64,000 nucleotides of DNA from Acholeplasmataceae bacterium UBA6150 (GCA_002423145.1 DIUU01000012.1:62001-126000); one strand, 5' to 3'. Positions 1 to 8,645 are shown, counted from the stretch's first letter. Notes: generated by a model not told the origin, from the letters alone. A program made the numbers and translations.

Positions 1-395
1 GCAGGGATAATGGATAACGTATTAAAGAGCACCCCGCCAACGTTATACCAAAAGATGGGTATTTCATCTTTATCAGGTGGGATCATTAAGCATTGACCAC
101 CTGTACCTAAAATAGAGTAACGCTTTAAGTGGAATTTACCGTCTTTATCCTTAACAATAATCCAAGAAAAGTATCGATAGCTCAAGAATCGATAACCGGT
201 CATTAGTCCTAAAACCAAATGACCGAGTTCATGGATGATGATTACTACTTGAAGTGTAAATATCATCATTGGGACTAATAATAAAACATACACCATATCG
301 ATGGGTCCAAAGTCTGTAAAAATAGCAAAGAATGCACCAGTTAGGATTGCAAATAACAGGAAATACTTATTGATTATTGGTTTTTTCTTTTTCAT
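1..395 (-). CDS. M50-like (site-2 protease family) membrane metallopeptidase, C-terminus outside the window
   Basis: An open frame starts with ATG at 395, after a GAGG-type ribosome site, and runs off the left edge after about 131 codons. The translation begins with a lysine-rich cytoplasmic end, then two hydrophobic segments. At about residue 57 it has HELGH inside a membrane segment, the HExxH zinc motif of M50/S2P-like intramembrane peptidases. A second hydrophobic stretch (YNVGGVLFNTLSIIP) follows and fits the conserved NxxPG-type region of the family. Many M50 relatives in low-GC bacteria have no known substrate, so only the fold and zinc site are claimed. The gene diverges from the one at 602. 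Confidence 0.75.
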   Translation of the reverse strand, partial: MKKKKPIINKYFLLFAILTGAFFAIFTDFGPIDMVYVLLLVPMMIFTLQVVIIIHELGHLVLGLMTGYRFLSYRYFSWIIVKDKDGKFHLKRYSILGTGGQCLMIPPDKDEIPIFWYNVGGVLFNTLSIIP

Positions 396-545
396 AATAG
401 CCTCATCTTGATGCAAAAACTCATAATTTATTGGTTTAATTGTATCCTATTTTTAAACTTTTGTATATATATTAATCATTTATAATTCTGTGTAACATTT
501 TCCATTTGTTAATTCTATTTATTTGATTTCTACGTTTAAAACTCT

Positions 546-574
546 TTGTTAATGTGATAAACTAACTATATAGA
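546..574 (+). promoter_or_regulatory. Candidate sigma-A promoter for the gene at 602
   Basis: TTGTTA at 546-551 and TATAGA at 569-574 are separated by 17 bases and lie just upstream of the AAGGAGA ribosome site at 589-595. Both hexamers are imperfect, so this is a plausible call and not a certain one. Confidence 0.4.
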
Positions 575-601
575 AATCGTTCCATCTCAAGGAGAAAACA
601 T

Positions 602-1708
602 ATGAATATTCAACATGCTTCACTGGTATTGGGTAGCGTCGGTATTACAAATGTTTTTTTGAATCCTGTTTTTTTACAATCTTTCGTGGATGTGAAATCA
701 AAATTCATTAAAGATATGTATGCAGATTTAGAAAAAACGAATGATGATACAACCCATTGGTATTTAGGCTTAATTAATAGCGATGAACGGTTTCAATCCT
801 TCAGGAATACGTTTAATGGCTTCTCTAGATCACATAGTTCTTATGAAGTAATTAGTAAAAAAGAGATTCTACTGACGTGTATTTTTAAACCTATCAAGAT
901 TTCTGATTTGATAAAACAATTTTCACCTGAAGACGCCATAGAAGCAAACAATATTCAAGGGTTCTTGGATTTAGACTATATAGACAATCATGTGTATGTT
1001 TTTGAGAATGGTAACTGTGTACTCTTATCAACCATTCATATGGGTGATATTACAGATGATGATTCCTATCAAAGTGCAGTTAGATTGTTACACCGATATT
1101 TCCAAACTGCATTTAAAGATTCATTACTTGCTGCTATCAAAAATCTACAAAATGCTTACAAAGCTCATGCGTATAAATATGAGATAAAATTCGCAGAGCA
1201 ATTCATCACAGATACTACTGTGAATCAAATTTCTCTAGATAAATCATTTCAATTTGCTATCTACAACCACTTCTTATCTTTGGAAGAACAAACAGATTGT
1301 GATTGTTTAAGAAAACTATTCTTAGGTTCAGAAGATTTATCGAATATCGCCTATATCGAAACACATGATGCAAAAATATGTTTAGGGTATACCCACGCAA
1401 CCATTGTTTCAAATCAAAAGAATCATAAATCCAGTGAATTCATCGATAGGTATAAAATTCCTTTGTTGATGGTTTTAGCAAACTGGGCGGCGATAAGAGC
1501 ACTCTCGATTAATATAGAGCATATTGGGATGATTTATCGTAACCGCGGTGAAAATAAATACAATTTCCTTGGTTTAAAAAATGAGCGTAACACAATCAAC
1601 TTGTATTTGCTTGCTTTAAAGAGTATTTCTGCTTCTTTAGAAGGCTATAATGCTTCTAACCATCCAATCTATTCCAATATCATTGAGAAGTACCGGTCTA
1701 CATTCTAA
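602..1708 (+). CDS. Hypothetical protein, possibly the truncated N-terminal part of a longer membrane-anchored protein
   Basis: A 368-codon frame with a good ribosome site (AAGGAGA, 6 bases before ATG). I recognise no family. The protein looks soluble: no signal peptide, no membrane segment, several predicted helices and a run of hydrophobic and aromatic residues near residues 290-310. The frame stops at TAA 1706-1708. The same frame stays open for eight more codons, then meets a TTG at 1730 and continues for 84 codons through two membrane helices. This suggests that the ancestral product was about 460 aa with a C-terminal membrane anchor, and that the TAA is a nonsense mutation. Two separate coupled genes remain possible. 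Confidence 0.6.
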   Translation: MNIQHASLVLGSVGITNVFLNPVFLQSFVDVKSKFIKDMYADLEKTNDDTTHWYLGLINSDERFQSFRNTFNGFSRSHSSYEVISKKEILLTCIFKPIKISDLIKQFSPEDAIEANNIQGFLDLDYIDNHVYVFENGNCVLLSTIHMGDITDDDSYQSAVRLLHRYFQTAFKDSLLAAIKNLQNAYKAHAYKYEIKFAEQFITDTTVNQISLDKSFQFAIYNHFLSLEEQTDCDCLRKLFLGSEDLSNIAYIETHDAKICLGYTHATIVSNQKNHKSSEFIDRYKIPLLMVLANWAAIRALSINIEHIGMIYRNRGENKYNFLGLKNERNTINLYLLALKSISASLEGYNASNHPIYSNIIEKYRSTF

Positions 1709-1729
1709 GAAAAACGTAGTTTAAAGAGA

Positions 1730-1984
1730 TTGAAACAGCAAATTGATATTTTGACTTCACTCTCTAGTGAAATCGATAGACAACGTACAGCAAGGGCTGA
1801 ATTTATCCTCAATTTCTCGCTCATTTTATTGACTGGTTTATCGATCTTTTCAACGGTTGAACTCATCTATAAAATCAATCTTGACTACGCCACTACCATC
1901 AAACAAGCGATTTTTACGATATCATTAATTGGAGCATCGATATTGGTATTAGTGAATGTAGTTTTTCATAAGTTTAAAATTTAA
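1730..1984 (+). CDS. Small two-helix membrane protein or detached C-terminal anchor of the preceding gene
   Basis: This 84-codon frame begins at TTG 1730, with AAAGAGA a few bases upstream acting as a weak ribosome site. It is in exactly the same reading frame as the gene ending at 1708. An amphipathic, charged N-terminal helix (residues 1-25) leads into two hydrophobic helices at about residues 26-45 and 56-78, and the end is lysine-rich. This arrangement (helix, then hairpin of two membrane segments, then a short tail) is typical of a membrane anchor. It could be made independently by reinitiation, or it may now be an untranslated remnant. A strong terminator follows 22 bases downstream. 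Confidence 0.45.
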   Translation: MKQQIDILTSLSSEIDRQRTARAEFILNFSLILLTGLSIFSTVELIYKINLDYATTIKQAIFTISLIGASILVLVNVVFHKFKI

Positions 1985-2005
1985 CTCAATAAATTGCATA
2001 CTAAA

Positions 2006-2042
2006 AACACCACCCATATGATGATTACATATGGGTGTTTTT
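2006..2042 (+). terminator. Rho-independent terminator
   Basis: A perfect 10-bp stem, CACCCATATG (2011-2020) with CATATGGGTG (2028-2037), encloses a 7-base loop. An A-run precedes it and TTTTT (2038-2042) follows. It ends the 602-1984 transcription unit and could work weakly in reverse. Confidence 0.85.
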
Positions 2043-2239
2043 AAGGTGCTAAAATGAATTATTTAAATAGATGCCAAACATGCAATGAAATGCTATTGGA
2101 TATATAAAATGCAACACTATACAATAAAAATACCCACTAGTGGACTAATGGGTAATATTGGGTAAGTTCTGGGTGCTGTAAAGAAAAGTACGGAACTAGG
2201 AAGTATCTGCTTGGACCGTGTTTTAGTCAAGTTAGTAAA

Positions 2240-2490
2240 TTCTAATTAAAACCACATGGTTGATTATCGTCATTCATATTCGACTTCACCCAACTTAAAA
2301 GTAATTGATGCTACTCATATAAATGTACAAACACATCTCTTTTCCAATGGGCTTCTTTTCTTTCATCAACATTAAATGCAAACGGCTTATTTACAGCTTC
2401 TATAGAAATGGAGTTCAACAGATCTATTAACTTTTGATACTGTGTATTAGCAGATTCAATTAAATCTTTCTTTGTAGTCACTCTTCGCAT
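2240..2490 (-). pseudogene. ClbS/DfsB-family four-helix protein, nonsense-broken and truncated
   Basis: From ATG 2490, behind a good AAGGAG site, the frame reads a typical ClbS/DfsB start: MRRVTTKKDLIES, then a helix, then RDVFVHLYE. It then hits TAG at 2311-2313 after 59 codons. Reading on in the same frame gives HQLLLSWV, so the TAG replaces the tryptophan of the family's LYEWH...LLxWV helix (TGG to TAG). The similarity ends about 17 codons later at another TAG, and no C-terminal half was found. ClbS/DfsB proteins are small DinB-like four-helix proteins; ClbS protects against colibactin. This copy is a decayed fragment. Confidence 0.7.
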
Positions 2491-2566
2491 TTGTATTCTC
2501 CTTTAGTTCAATATTTATGAATATATGTTACTTCTTCCACATTTCTATCCTAAGTAAGGAAGTAAC

Positions 2567-2976
2567 TCAGAAATCTCTAATCTGTTTTAAGTCTTGTTGG
2601 CATAGATTTGACAAATGCGGTACTAAGAAGTCAAGCAGTTGCTCTAAACTTTTATAAACAAACTCTCCATCTTTGTAACATCATTGACAATATAACTCAT
2701 TAAAACTTCCATCTAGTTCTATGCTTATTATCATATCATTATCAAGAAGCATTCCACAACACTGTCACATCAATACTTTGGGAGAACCCAATAACTTATT
2801 AATTGAAACATTGAAGTCAATTGATATTTGTTTTAGCGTTGAATGATTAGGTGTGTAGTAAGTCCGTTTTTCCAACGTGAAACAGCTTGTCTAGTAACGT
2901 TGATTCTCTCAGCAAATTGTGATTGGGATAACTTGGATTCTTTTCGATTTTCCTTTAAAACATCTTTTGTTTCCAT
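2567..2976 (-). pseudogene. HTH (XRE) plus zinc-ribbon regulator, frameshifted
   Basis: The frame starts at ATG 2976 behind GGAGGTGG. It encodes a classical XRE helix-turn-helix (LSQSQFAERINVTRQAVSRW). At 2851-2858 an ACACAC tract appears to have gained two bases, shifting the frame. The restored frame continues through the end of the HTH domain into a putative zinc ribbon (QCCGM ... DGSFNELYCQ-CY-KDGEFVYKS), ending at TGA 2567. In that part two TGA codons replace a conserved Cys and a conserved Trp. Fusions of XRE HTH and this zinc ribbon are common in low-GC bacteria. Element C (3111-3150) lies upstream. Confidence 0.7.
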
Positions 2977-3110
2977 GAAACCACCTCCATCACATGAATT
3001 ATACTTTAAAAACTGAGCATTAACCAGCAATTGTTTGTTGCTAAGTTCATTCAAGTCGTATTTTATCAATATTCTTGATTTTTCCTATTTATCGCTATTT
3101 AGTAACTAAC

Positions 3111-3150
3111 AATGTAAGCTTTTTTCTCATTTGAGACATCATAAACTTGT
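3111..3150 (-). promoter_or_regulatory. Repeated leader/promoter element, copy C
   Basis: On the minus strand this copy carries TTTATGATGTCT, shared exactly with copies at 5186-5226 and 8646-8687, followed by an ATGAGAAAA block. Flanking arms at 3143-3148 and 3116-3121 pair as an inverted repeat if one G-T pair is allowed. It lies upstream of the broken HTH/zinc-ribbon gene. The other two copies sit about 60-100 bases upstream of intact genes, so it is probably a shared regulatory site. Confidence 0.5.
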
Positions 3151-3174
3151 ATTATTGAATTGATATTTTTGATT

Positions 3175-3208
3175 AAAAGAAAGGACAGTAAATCAACGTT
3201 TACTGTCC
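3175..3208 (-). terminator. Rho-independent terminator
   Basis: A perfect 10-bp stem, GGACAGTAAA (3183-3192) with TTTACTGTCC (3199-3208), has a 6-base loop. On the minus strand TTTCTTTT follows it. It ends the transcript of the 3222-3407 gene. Confidence 0.8.
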
Positions 3209-3221
3209 ATAATCCAATGTT

Positions 3222-3407
3222 CTATCTACCTTTGGTTTTAGAATTATTCGGATTTTTTTGATTTGCTCTATTATCTACTTTAGCCTTATAACTCGGATTG
3301 TTCGGGTTATTTTGGTTAGTACGATTATTCGCTGATCCTTTGTAAGCTGCGTTATTTGGGTTCATCGAGTTCGAGCGCTGGTTGTTGGATTGATTTCCAT
3401 TTGCCAT
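3222..3407 (-). CDS. Small Asn-rich tandem-repeat protein
   Basis: A 61-aa product with a very strong ribosome site (GAGGAGGT, about 7 bases before ATG) and a dedicated terminator, so it is probably expressed. The protein is almost wholly polar. It is built from three degenerate units of about 19 residues around NNRxNQxNPNNxxYK, beginning near residues 9, 27 and 46. There is no signal peptide or membrane segment. Short proteins with RxxQxNPNNxAY repeats occur in many bacteria without a known role, and automated pipelines sometimes give them unrelated names. Net charge is strongly positive, which might suit nucleic-acid or surface binding, but no function is claimed. Confidence 0.7.
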   Translation of the reverse strand: MANGNQSNNQRSNSMNPNNAAYKGSANNRTNQNNPNNPSYKAKVDNRANQKNPNNSKTKGR

Positions 3408-3449
3408 ATAAGTTACCTCCTCTCTTACTGAGATAGCTTATTTGAACGC

Positions 3450-5126
3450 TCAGTTAGGATTCGGTATATTTATTATATCATAATTATATAAATCAAACAT
3501 TAATTTGTTTATAGCTGCTTGATTTGGCTTAAAGATTGATTTGAAATTATCGGGTGCAAACGACAATAAATTATCATAAACAGTTTTTACTACAACCATA
3601 ACCGCTCTTAGAAAACTGACGTATGATGATTCTTCTCGCATATAGACATTAGTTATTGAGAAATTATTAATATGACAGCTTAAACTGCTTAGACTATACA
3701 ATCCGTTATAAAAATCAATGTTTTCATACGTGTGATCCTTAAGATCCAAAAGCATCATTTTAATCATTTTCCAGTTGCTTGGTGTTTGTTTTTCATGAAA
3801 AAGCCATGAATTAGGTCTCTTAATCTCTTTTGTTTTTATCCTTTTATTATAATTTTCTTTATAGTACTCTTTAATGAACTTAAGGTTTTGTTGATAATAT
3901 TGCTCAACCGTTTGCTTCTTACCGTCATTTCCTATGTTCCACTTTTTGAAGTCAAAAGGCGGTTCAATATAATTTTTTCTTATATTGATAGCATAATCAG
4001 CATTAATGTATCTTTGAATATCAGTATATGCTTGAAATACTTCTATCTGTTCTTCTGTCATATTTAATATCTGATTTACATATGAAACATCTTCTAAAAC
4101 TTGTCTAATTTTAGGATAGAATATGACATTACTTTTTTGATAATATCCAATCAACAAGTCTCTTAAGTCTTCAGATAATATATCAAGCAGTTTGCCTAAA
4201 GTATTTCTTTTTCTATTACCTAAATTATTTTCTACAAAAGGTGCAGTTACTCCAATTGTCACCATTGAAATTTCTGCTCTAACATTATATGGAATGTTAT
4301 TGTAATCTACTTGCTTAAAATTATTGGCGTCAGAAAATCTACTGCTTATTCTAGTGTTAAAGTCTTTCTTGAATAACGACAAGTTTGGGATGTTTATTTT
4401 AATCTGATCAATATCGTATCCGCTATTATATGGAATAATATTTTCAATCGCTTTTATCATTTCATAAAATGCATAAATAATTTCAATCAATACCTCAAAA
4501 ACAAAATGAACATCATTCATGAATGCTCCATTAAATGGAGCGATTATTTTGTCATCAGAGTATAAAGTAGGATGTGACATATAATTACATTCTTTAACCC
4601 ATGCCTTTATGTTGGATTTAGCTTCAGGAACAATATGAGCCAGTTCTATTAAAGCATCAATAGAATTAACGCTCATACCAAATGCTTTTTCAATCCAGTA
4701 ATACTTATTATGTGGATCTTTATTTAATGCCCTAAACTTCTTGTTGCTATGTCCGAATTTTCTACTTACGTGTGTTTCATCTATGGCGCATTGCGACAAA
4801 TAAAACCCATAAATTTCTTTCCCATTATTTATAACAATATTAAGTATCATATCAGCTTCAATTATTTTTCTAAGGTAAATGAATATTCCATTTAAATTAT
4901 TAATTTTACCCGTTAACAAAGTTGAAGAGTCTTTATAATTACTATTTAAAAGCATGACTATTGCCTCTAGAGAATCAGCAAATTGACTAATGATTGAAGC
5001 ATGAACTTTAACGGGTTCAAAACTAATATCAGATATATGTTTAACGTAATTTTTAATTGTAACTTGAAAGAATTCGATTTGATCTATATCTGATTTTAAG
5101 TTTTTTATCCAAATAATTTCGCTCAC
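3450..5126 (-). CDS. Large hypothetical protein, possibly with two DUF5677-like helical halves
   Basis: A 558-codon frame starts at GTG 5126, four bases after GGAGGAG. The product is helical and soluble. Two halves look alike: each has a long helix of the LRKIIEADMIL / IRQVLEDVSYV type and later an aromatic-Ser/His segment (YMSHPTLYSD near residue 180; LSCHINNFSITNVY near residue 490). This resembles an R/E...S..H arrangement seen in DUF5677-type proteins, but the match is weak and made by eye. Its upstream region contains element B, shared with the nuclease-like gene at 5352-8588. The two genes may therefore be co-regulated parts of one accessory system. Confidence 0.65.
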   Translation of the reverse strand: MSEIIWIKNLKSDIDQIEFFQVTIKNYVKHISDISFEPVKVHASIISQFADSLEAIVMLLNSNYKDSSTLLTGKINNLNGIFIYLRKIIEADMILNIVINNGKEIYGFYLSQCAIDETHVSRKFGHSNKKFRALNKDPHNKYYWIEKAFGMSVNSIDALIELAHIVPEAKSNIKAWVKECNYMSHPTLYSDDKIIAPFNGAFMNDVHFVFEVLIEIIYAFYEMIKAIENIIPYNSGYDIDQIKINIPNLSLFKKDFNTRISSRFSDANNFKQVDYNNIPYNVRAEISMVTIGVTAPFVENNLGNRKRNTLGKLLDILSEDLRDLLIGYYQKSNVIFYPKIRQVLEDVSYVNQILNMTEEQIEVFQAYTDIQRYINADYAINIRKNYIEPPFDFKKWNIGNDGKKQTVEQYYQQNLKFIKEYYKENYNKRIKTKEIKRPNSWLFHEKQTPSNWKMIKMMLLDLKDHTYENIDFYNGLYSLSSLSCHINNFSITNVYMREESSYVSFLRAVMVVVKTVYDNLLSFAPDNFKSIFKPNQAAINKLMFDLYNYDIINIPNPN

Positions 5127-5185
5127 AATACTCCTCCATTTTTAATTTGTTAGATTTTTCCATCATTTACCTATCTAACATACAT

Positions 5186-5226
5186 GCAAGTATACCATTT
5201 TCTCATGTAAGACATCATAAATGGTA
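5186..5226 (-). promoter_or_regulatory. Repeated leader/promoter element, copy B
   Basis: On the minus strand ACCATTT (5219-5225) and AAATGGT (5194-5200) form a 7-bp inverted repeat around TATGATGTCT and an ATGAGA block. TATACTTG then follows, where TATACT (5188-5193) could be a -10 box. Copy A has ACTATTT/AAATAGT in the same places, so the arms change together while remaining complementary. It sits about 65 bases before the GTG start at 5126. Confidence 0.6.
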
Positions 5227-5235
5227 ATTATTTAA

Positions 5236-5348
5236 TCAATTAATTTTATCAATTTCATAAAGTAAATTGTCACGCAGTTTCTTAATTAATAGCGGGGCAG
5301 CATCAAAGAATTCATTAGCGTTGATTAATATTTTATTAACCTTATGAG
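5236..5348 (-). other. Intergenic stretch with a short open frame lacking a normal start
   Basis: Between the stop of the 5352 gene and element B a minus-strand frame reads about 35 codons (THKVNKILINANEFFDAAPL..., ending DKIN before TGA 5236). It has an AAAAGG-like site but no ATG, GTG or TTG start. It may be a C-terminal remnant of a small gene or a peptide with a rare start codon. Nothing else was recognised here. Confidence 0.25.
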
Positions 5349-5351
5349 TTA

Positions 5352-8300
5352 TTATTCCTTTTCGTGTTTTCTTTTTTGATTAATAAATTTTTGCACTGGG
5401 TGTGTCTCATCCAAATCTGGATTATCAGTTGGTAACAAGGAACTGTATACTAACATATCTGGATTCAGTATATCCTTAATCCAACGAATTGATATTGATT
5501 GATTATCTAAAACCAAGGAATAGGTACTCATTAAATAATTGAATTTGTCATTATCCATTCTTTGCGATTCTATTAAATCCATATCAACTGGTGCAAAGTA
5601 GAACTTGTCGGTAATTCTTCGTTCAAACGCATCAAGATTCTTTAAAGAAGTTGGTTGCATTGTAATGTTTCTACTCTTATAACCAAATATCATATCATTA
5701 TCTACGGATATACTTGATAATCGCTTCCCAATTGCCATTCTATAGAAAAATGGTTTTTTCTTATCCACGCCTTTGATTATTTCAATTTTGAAAACTTTTT
5801 TTGAGTCCATTCTGCCATATTTATTTATCCATTCTGCAAAAATCTTATTTCCGTATTCGATATTTTCGAATCCAAGTAAAAGAATTGGAGACTCTGAATT
5901 ATCCGGAAAATGCATATATATCGCTGCTTTCCAGATAGCTTTGTCCCATAATTCAACATTAATCAAGTCATCAATTATAATCGAATCATGCCTATATACT
6001 TTGCTGTCTTCTATATCGTGTTCATCAAAATTTAACTCAAAGTTTCCAATGTTTACAGGTGCCTCATATGCTGTATATGTTGGTTTTGGAACTTCTGAAA
6101 AAGCATTTTCATTTGGTTTAAACTCCTCATAAGCATCGCATTTTGGAAACGAAAAATAATTTGCGCCAAAAGTATTTTTAATTTTATGCATTAATGAAAA
6201 TGGAAAAAAAGATCTCTTTAAAATACTCTCGTCAATCTTTTGTTTATCTAAAATACGTTTATCATCAAATATAATCATCGAAATAAACATTATTACTGCA
6301 AAGAAATTTTTCTGTAATTTTTCTTGAAAATTTCTATCGAAAATATCATCTTTTTTCGGACAATTTATAATGACTGCTTGTTTTTCTACATTGTATGAAA
6401 AATCGAAATCTTCTGAACTGTTAAAATCGACTATGATGTTGATAGAAGATTTTATTGAGATGTGCTTGTTTTCAAGATACGTTGATAAAAAAGCTTCAAC
6501 ACCTCCCAATACATTTGACGAATATTCAAGCAAATATCCTTTATTTTTGGTATTAATTATAGTATTACATCCTAGAATTTTACTTGCCAAAGCAACATCT
6601 TCTTCAAAACCATAAATAGGTTTCCATTTCAGTTGTTTGTAAAATGGTTGTGAAATTGTATCTTCGATCAATTTATCTATAACGTTTTTATTACTCTCGT
6701 TAAACTCTTCATCATAGTATCCTAACATTCTTTTCAGAATTATCTCAGGAACAAGAAGATTGTTTTCATTTAAATATCCAGAAAATCTTGATAATTTTTG
6801 ATATAAGATAGGTGGTGTTCTTAGTAATAAGCCTGCTAAAAATAGTTCAAACGGTGGATTATTATCATCTTCGCAATACGTTCCTAACTGTAAATCCAAA
6901 CTATTGAGCTGAGAAGCATACACAAATTGTCCAATCAACACTTCAATGTCTTTTAAATGTTTTATGACATATTTTGTGGAAGGGTGGAATTTTTTTTCGA
7001 TAGAAAGATAGTCAAGCCCTTCACATAAACTAGCAAAAAAATATTGTCTTGCTGCATAATCTAATCCAATATGCCTAAAAGCACTTCCCATCATGCTTAA
7101 AGCAGAAATATATTCAAAATGGCTCTCTTCTTTATTGAAATCTGAAAAGACTTTACCAAGATACTCAATAACTTTATAATTTTTGTTTTGTTTAAATAAT
7201 GTTGGGCACCTTTCAAGAACTGCTTTTGCTTTAATCAATTGCCCTTCTCTCTCAACTTTAAGATCAAGCATTTTATCGTAAAATAAATCATAATCAGTAA
7301 ATATTGAAAATTCTTCACTGCTCATTAAAAAGATTTTAAGCATTGCTGTTGCATTGAAATCTGGTTGATTTTTAGCATCCAAAATTGCTTGTGCAAATTG
7401 CGAAAAAATATTGTCAATAGAATTAAAGTTTTCGGTAGTACATTCATTGATATTCATTAGTAATTGCATCTTGTAATAATACGGTTTCAGGCAAATCCAC
7501 AAATTACTTTTTGTCTCATCGTCTCTAACTTTTTCGTATTCTTTTACCAAAAACATGGTGTGTTTGTTAAAGTCTATATTTAGTTTAAATCTAAAGAAAA
7601 TTGCGTGAAGATTAAGCCACAAATTATTAATCAGTTCATAATAATAAAGTGCTAATTGCGGTGTAGAAGCATCGATTACAGAAAAAATATTTTCTATTCG
7701 ACAGTAATATTCATAGTATTTTGTATAGTCTTCATACCACCAATACATTGTCCATGCCGAGACATATAATGCATCAAATTTTTCACGCTGACTATCGAAC
7801 TGCTCTGCTAAAGAAAAATAATTATCAATTAATACTAACATCTCTTTTTTTTCAATCTCAAGTTCTCTTGAAAGTTTAATAATATCAGTAGAAATTCCAA
7901 TTTTTTCTTTCAATATATTTGTTTTGACATATTTATCGTTTAGGTAAATTAATCGTTGATTACGTGCGTAATCCTTCGGGCCGATTTCATTTGTGGTACT
8001 AATTTTGAAATCGAAAAAATCTTTCAATAACATCTTATTTTTATTATTAACTGCTTTGTCAATTAACCATTGCTTATCTAATATAACAAATCTAATTTGA
8101 GAATTATTTTTTGCAAATTCATCCTCAAGTTCTCTTTTCTTTCTATCAGATATAAATTGATTAGAAATGTAGAATATTTTAGAGTATTCTCTTTTGGTGT
8201 CAATGATTTTTTGAAAATCATCTTTTGCCTTTCCTTTCCACTCTTTTTTAGCACTAATAGCAAACGCCCATCTTTCGTTACTTGATTCTTTAGGTTGCCC

Positions 8301-8588
8301 AAATAATAGAAGACTATCTGAAATAGGATATGTTTCGGCATCTGCTTTTCCATCTCCGCCACCAGTTGGACCTGTTTGTGGACTAATGTTGGGACAAATC
8401 TCACGCTTCACTAATTCCACACAAAATGATTGAAAATTAGATTCCAAATTATTAGCAGTAACTGTTTCCAAAGTATAACTTAAAATATTTTTATCAATTG
8501 AAATTGTCTCATTAATTTTGGAATCAGAAAAAAAATCAGGATATTTTTTTTTATAAAATTCTTTCGGTGAGAATATTTTTTCGTTCAT
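5352..8588 (-). CDS. Large protein with N-terminal PD-(D/E)xK-like nuclease domain
   Basis: A 1078-aa protein with ATG at 8588 behind GGGAG. Residues about 45-165 look like a restriction-endonuclease-type fold. A helix carries E58 (FQSFCVELVKREIC), then comes a glycine-rich GGGDGKADAE segment (D79/D83), then the strand WAFAISAKKEWKGKA with K114 as the probable catalytic lysine. This is the layout of Mrr/type IV-like nucleases that discriminate non-self DNA. Residues about 220-700 are helical and repeat-like, plausibly TPR-type; the last 350 residues are mixed alpha/beta and unrecognised. Element A lies upstream. A defence effector is the most natural reading. Family membership, substrate and trigger are unknown. 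Confidence 0.7.
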   Translation of the reverse strand: MNEKIFSPKEFYKKKYPDFFSDSKINETISIDKNILSYTLETVTANNLESNFQSFCVELVKREICPNISPQTGPTGGGDGKADAETYPISDSLLLFGQPKESSNERWAFAISAKKEWKGKAKDDFQKIIDTKREYSKIFYISNQFISDRKKRELEDEFAKNNSQIRFVILDKQWLIDKAVNNKNKMLLKDFFDFKISTTNEIGPKDYARNQRLIYLNDKYVKTNILKEKIGISTDIIKLSRELEIEKKEMLVLIDNYFSLAEQFDSQREKFDALYVSAWTMYWWYEDYTKYYEYYCRIENIFSVIDASTPQLALYYYELINNLWLNLHAIFFRFKLNIDFNKHTMFLVKEYEKVRDDETKSNLWICLKPYYYKMQLLMNINECTTENFNSIDNIFSQFAQAILDAKNQPDFNATAMLKIFLMSSEEFSIFTDYDLFYDKMLDLKVEREGQLIKAKAVLERCPTLFKQNKNYKVIEYLGKVFSDFNKEESHFEYISALSMMGSAFRHIGLDYAARQYFFASLCEGLDYLSIEKKFHPSTKYVIKHLKDIEVLIGQFVYASQLNSLDLQLGTYCEDDNNPPFELFLAGLLLRTPPILYQKLSRFSGYLNENNLLVPEIILKRMLGYYDEEFNESNKNVIDKLIEDTISQPFYKQLKWKPIYGFEEDVALASKILGCNTIINTKNKGYLLEYSSNVLGGVEAFLSTYLENKHISIKSSINIIVDFNSSEDFDFSYNVEKQAVIINCPKKDDIFDRNFQEKLQKNFFAVIMFISMIIFDDKRILDKQKIDESILKRSFFPFSLMHKIKNTFGANYFSFPKCDAYEEFKPNENAFSEVPKPTYTAYEAPVNIGNFELNFDEHDIEDSKVYRHDSIIIDDLINVELWDKAIWKAAIYMHFPDNSESPILLLGFENIEYGNKIFAEWINKYGRMDSKKVFKIEIIKGVDKKKPFFYRMAIGKRLSSISVDNDMIFGYKSRNITMQPTSLKNLDAFERRITDKFYFAPVDMDLIESQRMDNDKFNYLMSTYSLVLDNQSISIRWIKDILNPDMLVYSSLLPTDNPDLDETHPVQKFINQKRKHEKE

Positions 8589-8645
8589 AATGTAACTCTC
8601 CCTTTATTTACTAACATTTACTTGATTTTGCCTATATACTACCCA

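Noticed and set aside
2600..2760. TGA codons at Trp-like positions suggesting a recoded TGA = Trp code
   Set aside because: Genes such as those ending at 10685, 24247 and 36457 use TGA as stop, often overlapping the next ATG, and Trp is TGG throughout; one TGA in the same pseudogene replaces a Cys.
5773..6615. Plus-strand open frames at 5773-6132 and 6370-6615
   Set aside because: They lie antisense inside the 1078-aa gene, lack ribosome sites and have biased composition; shadows of the real gene.
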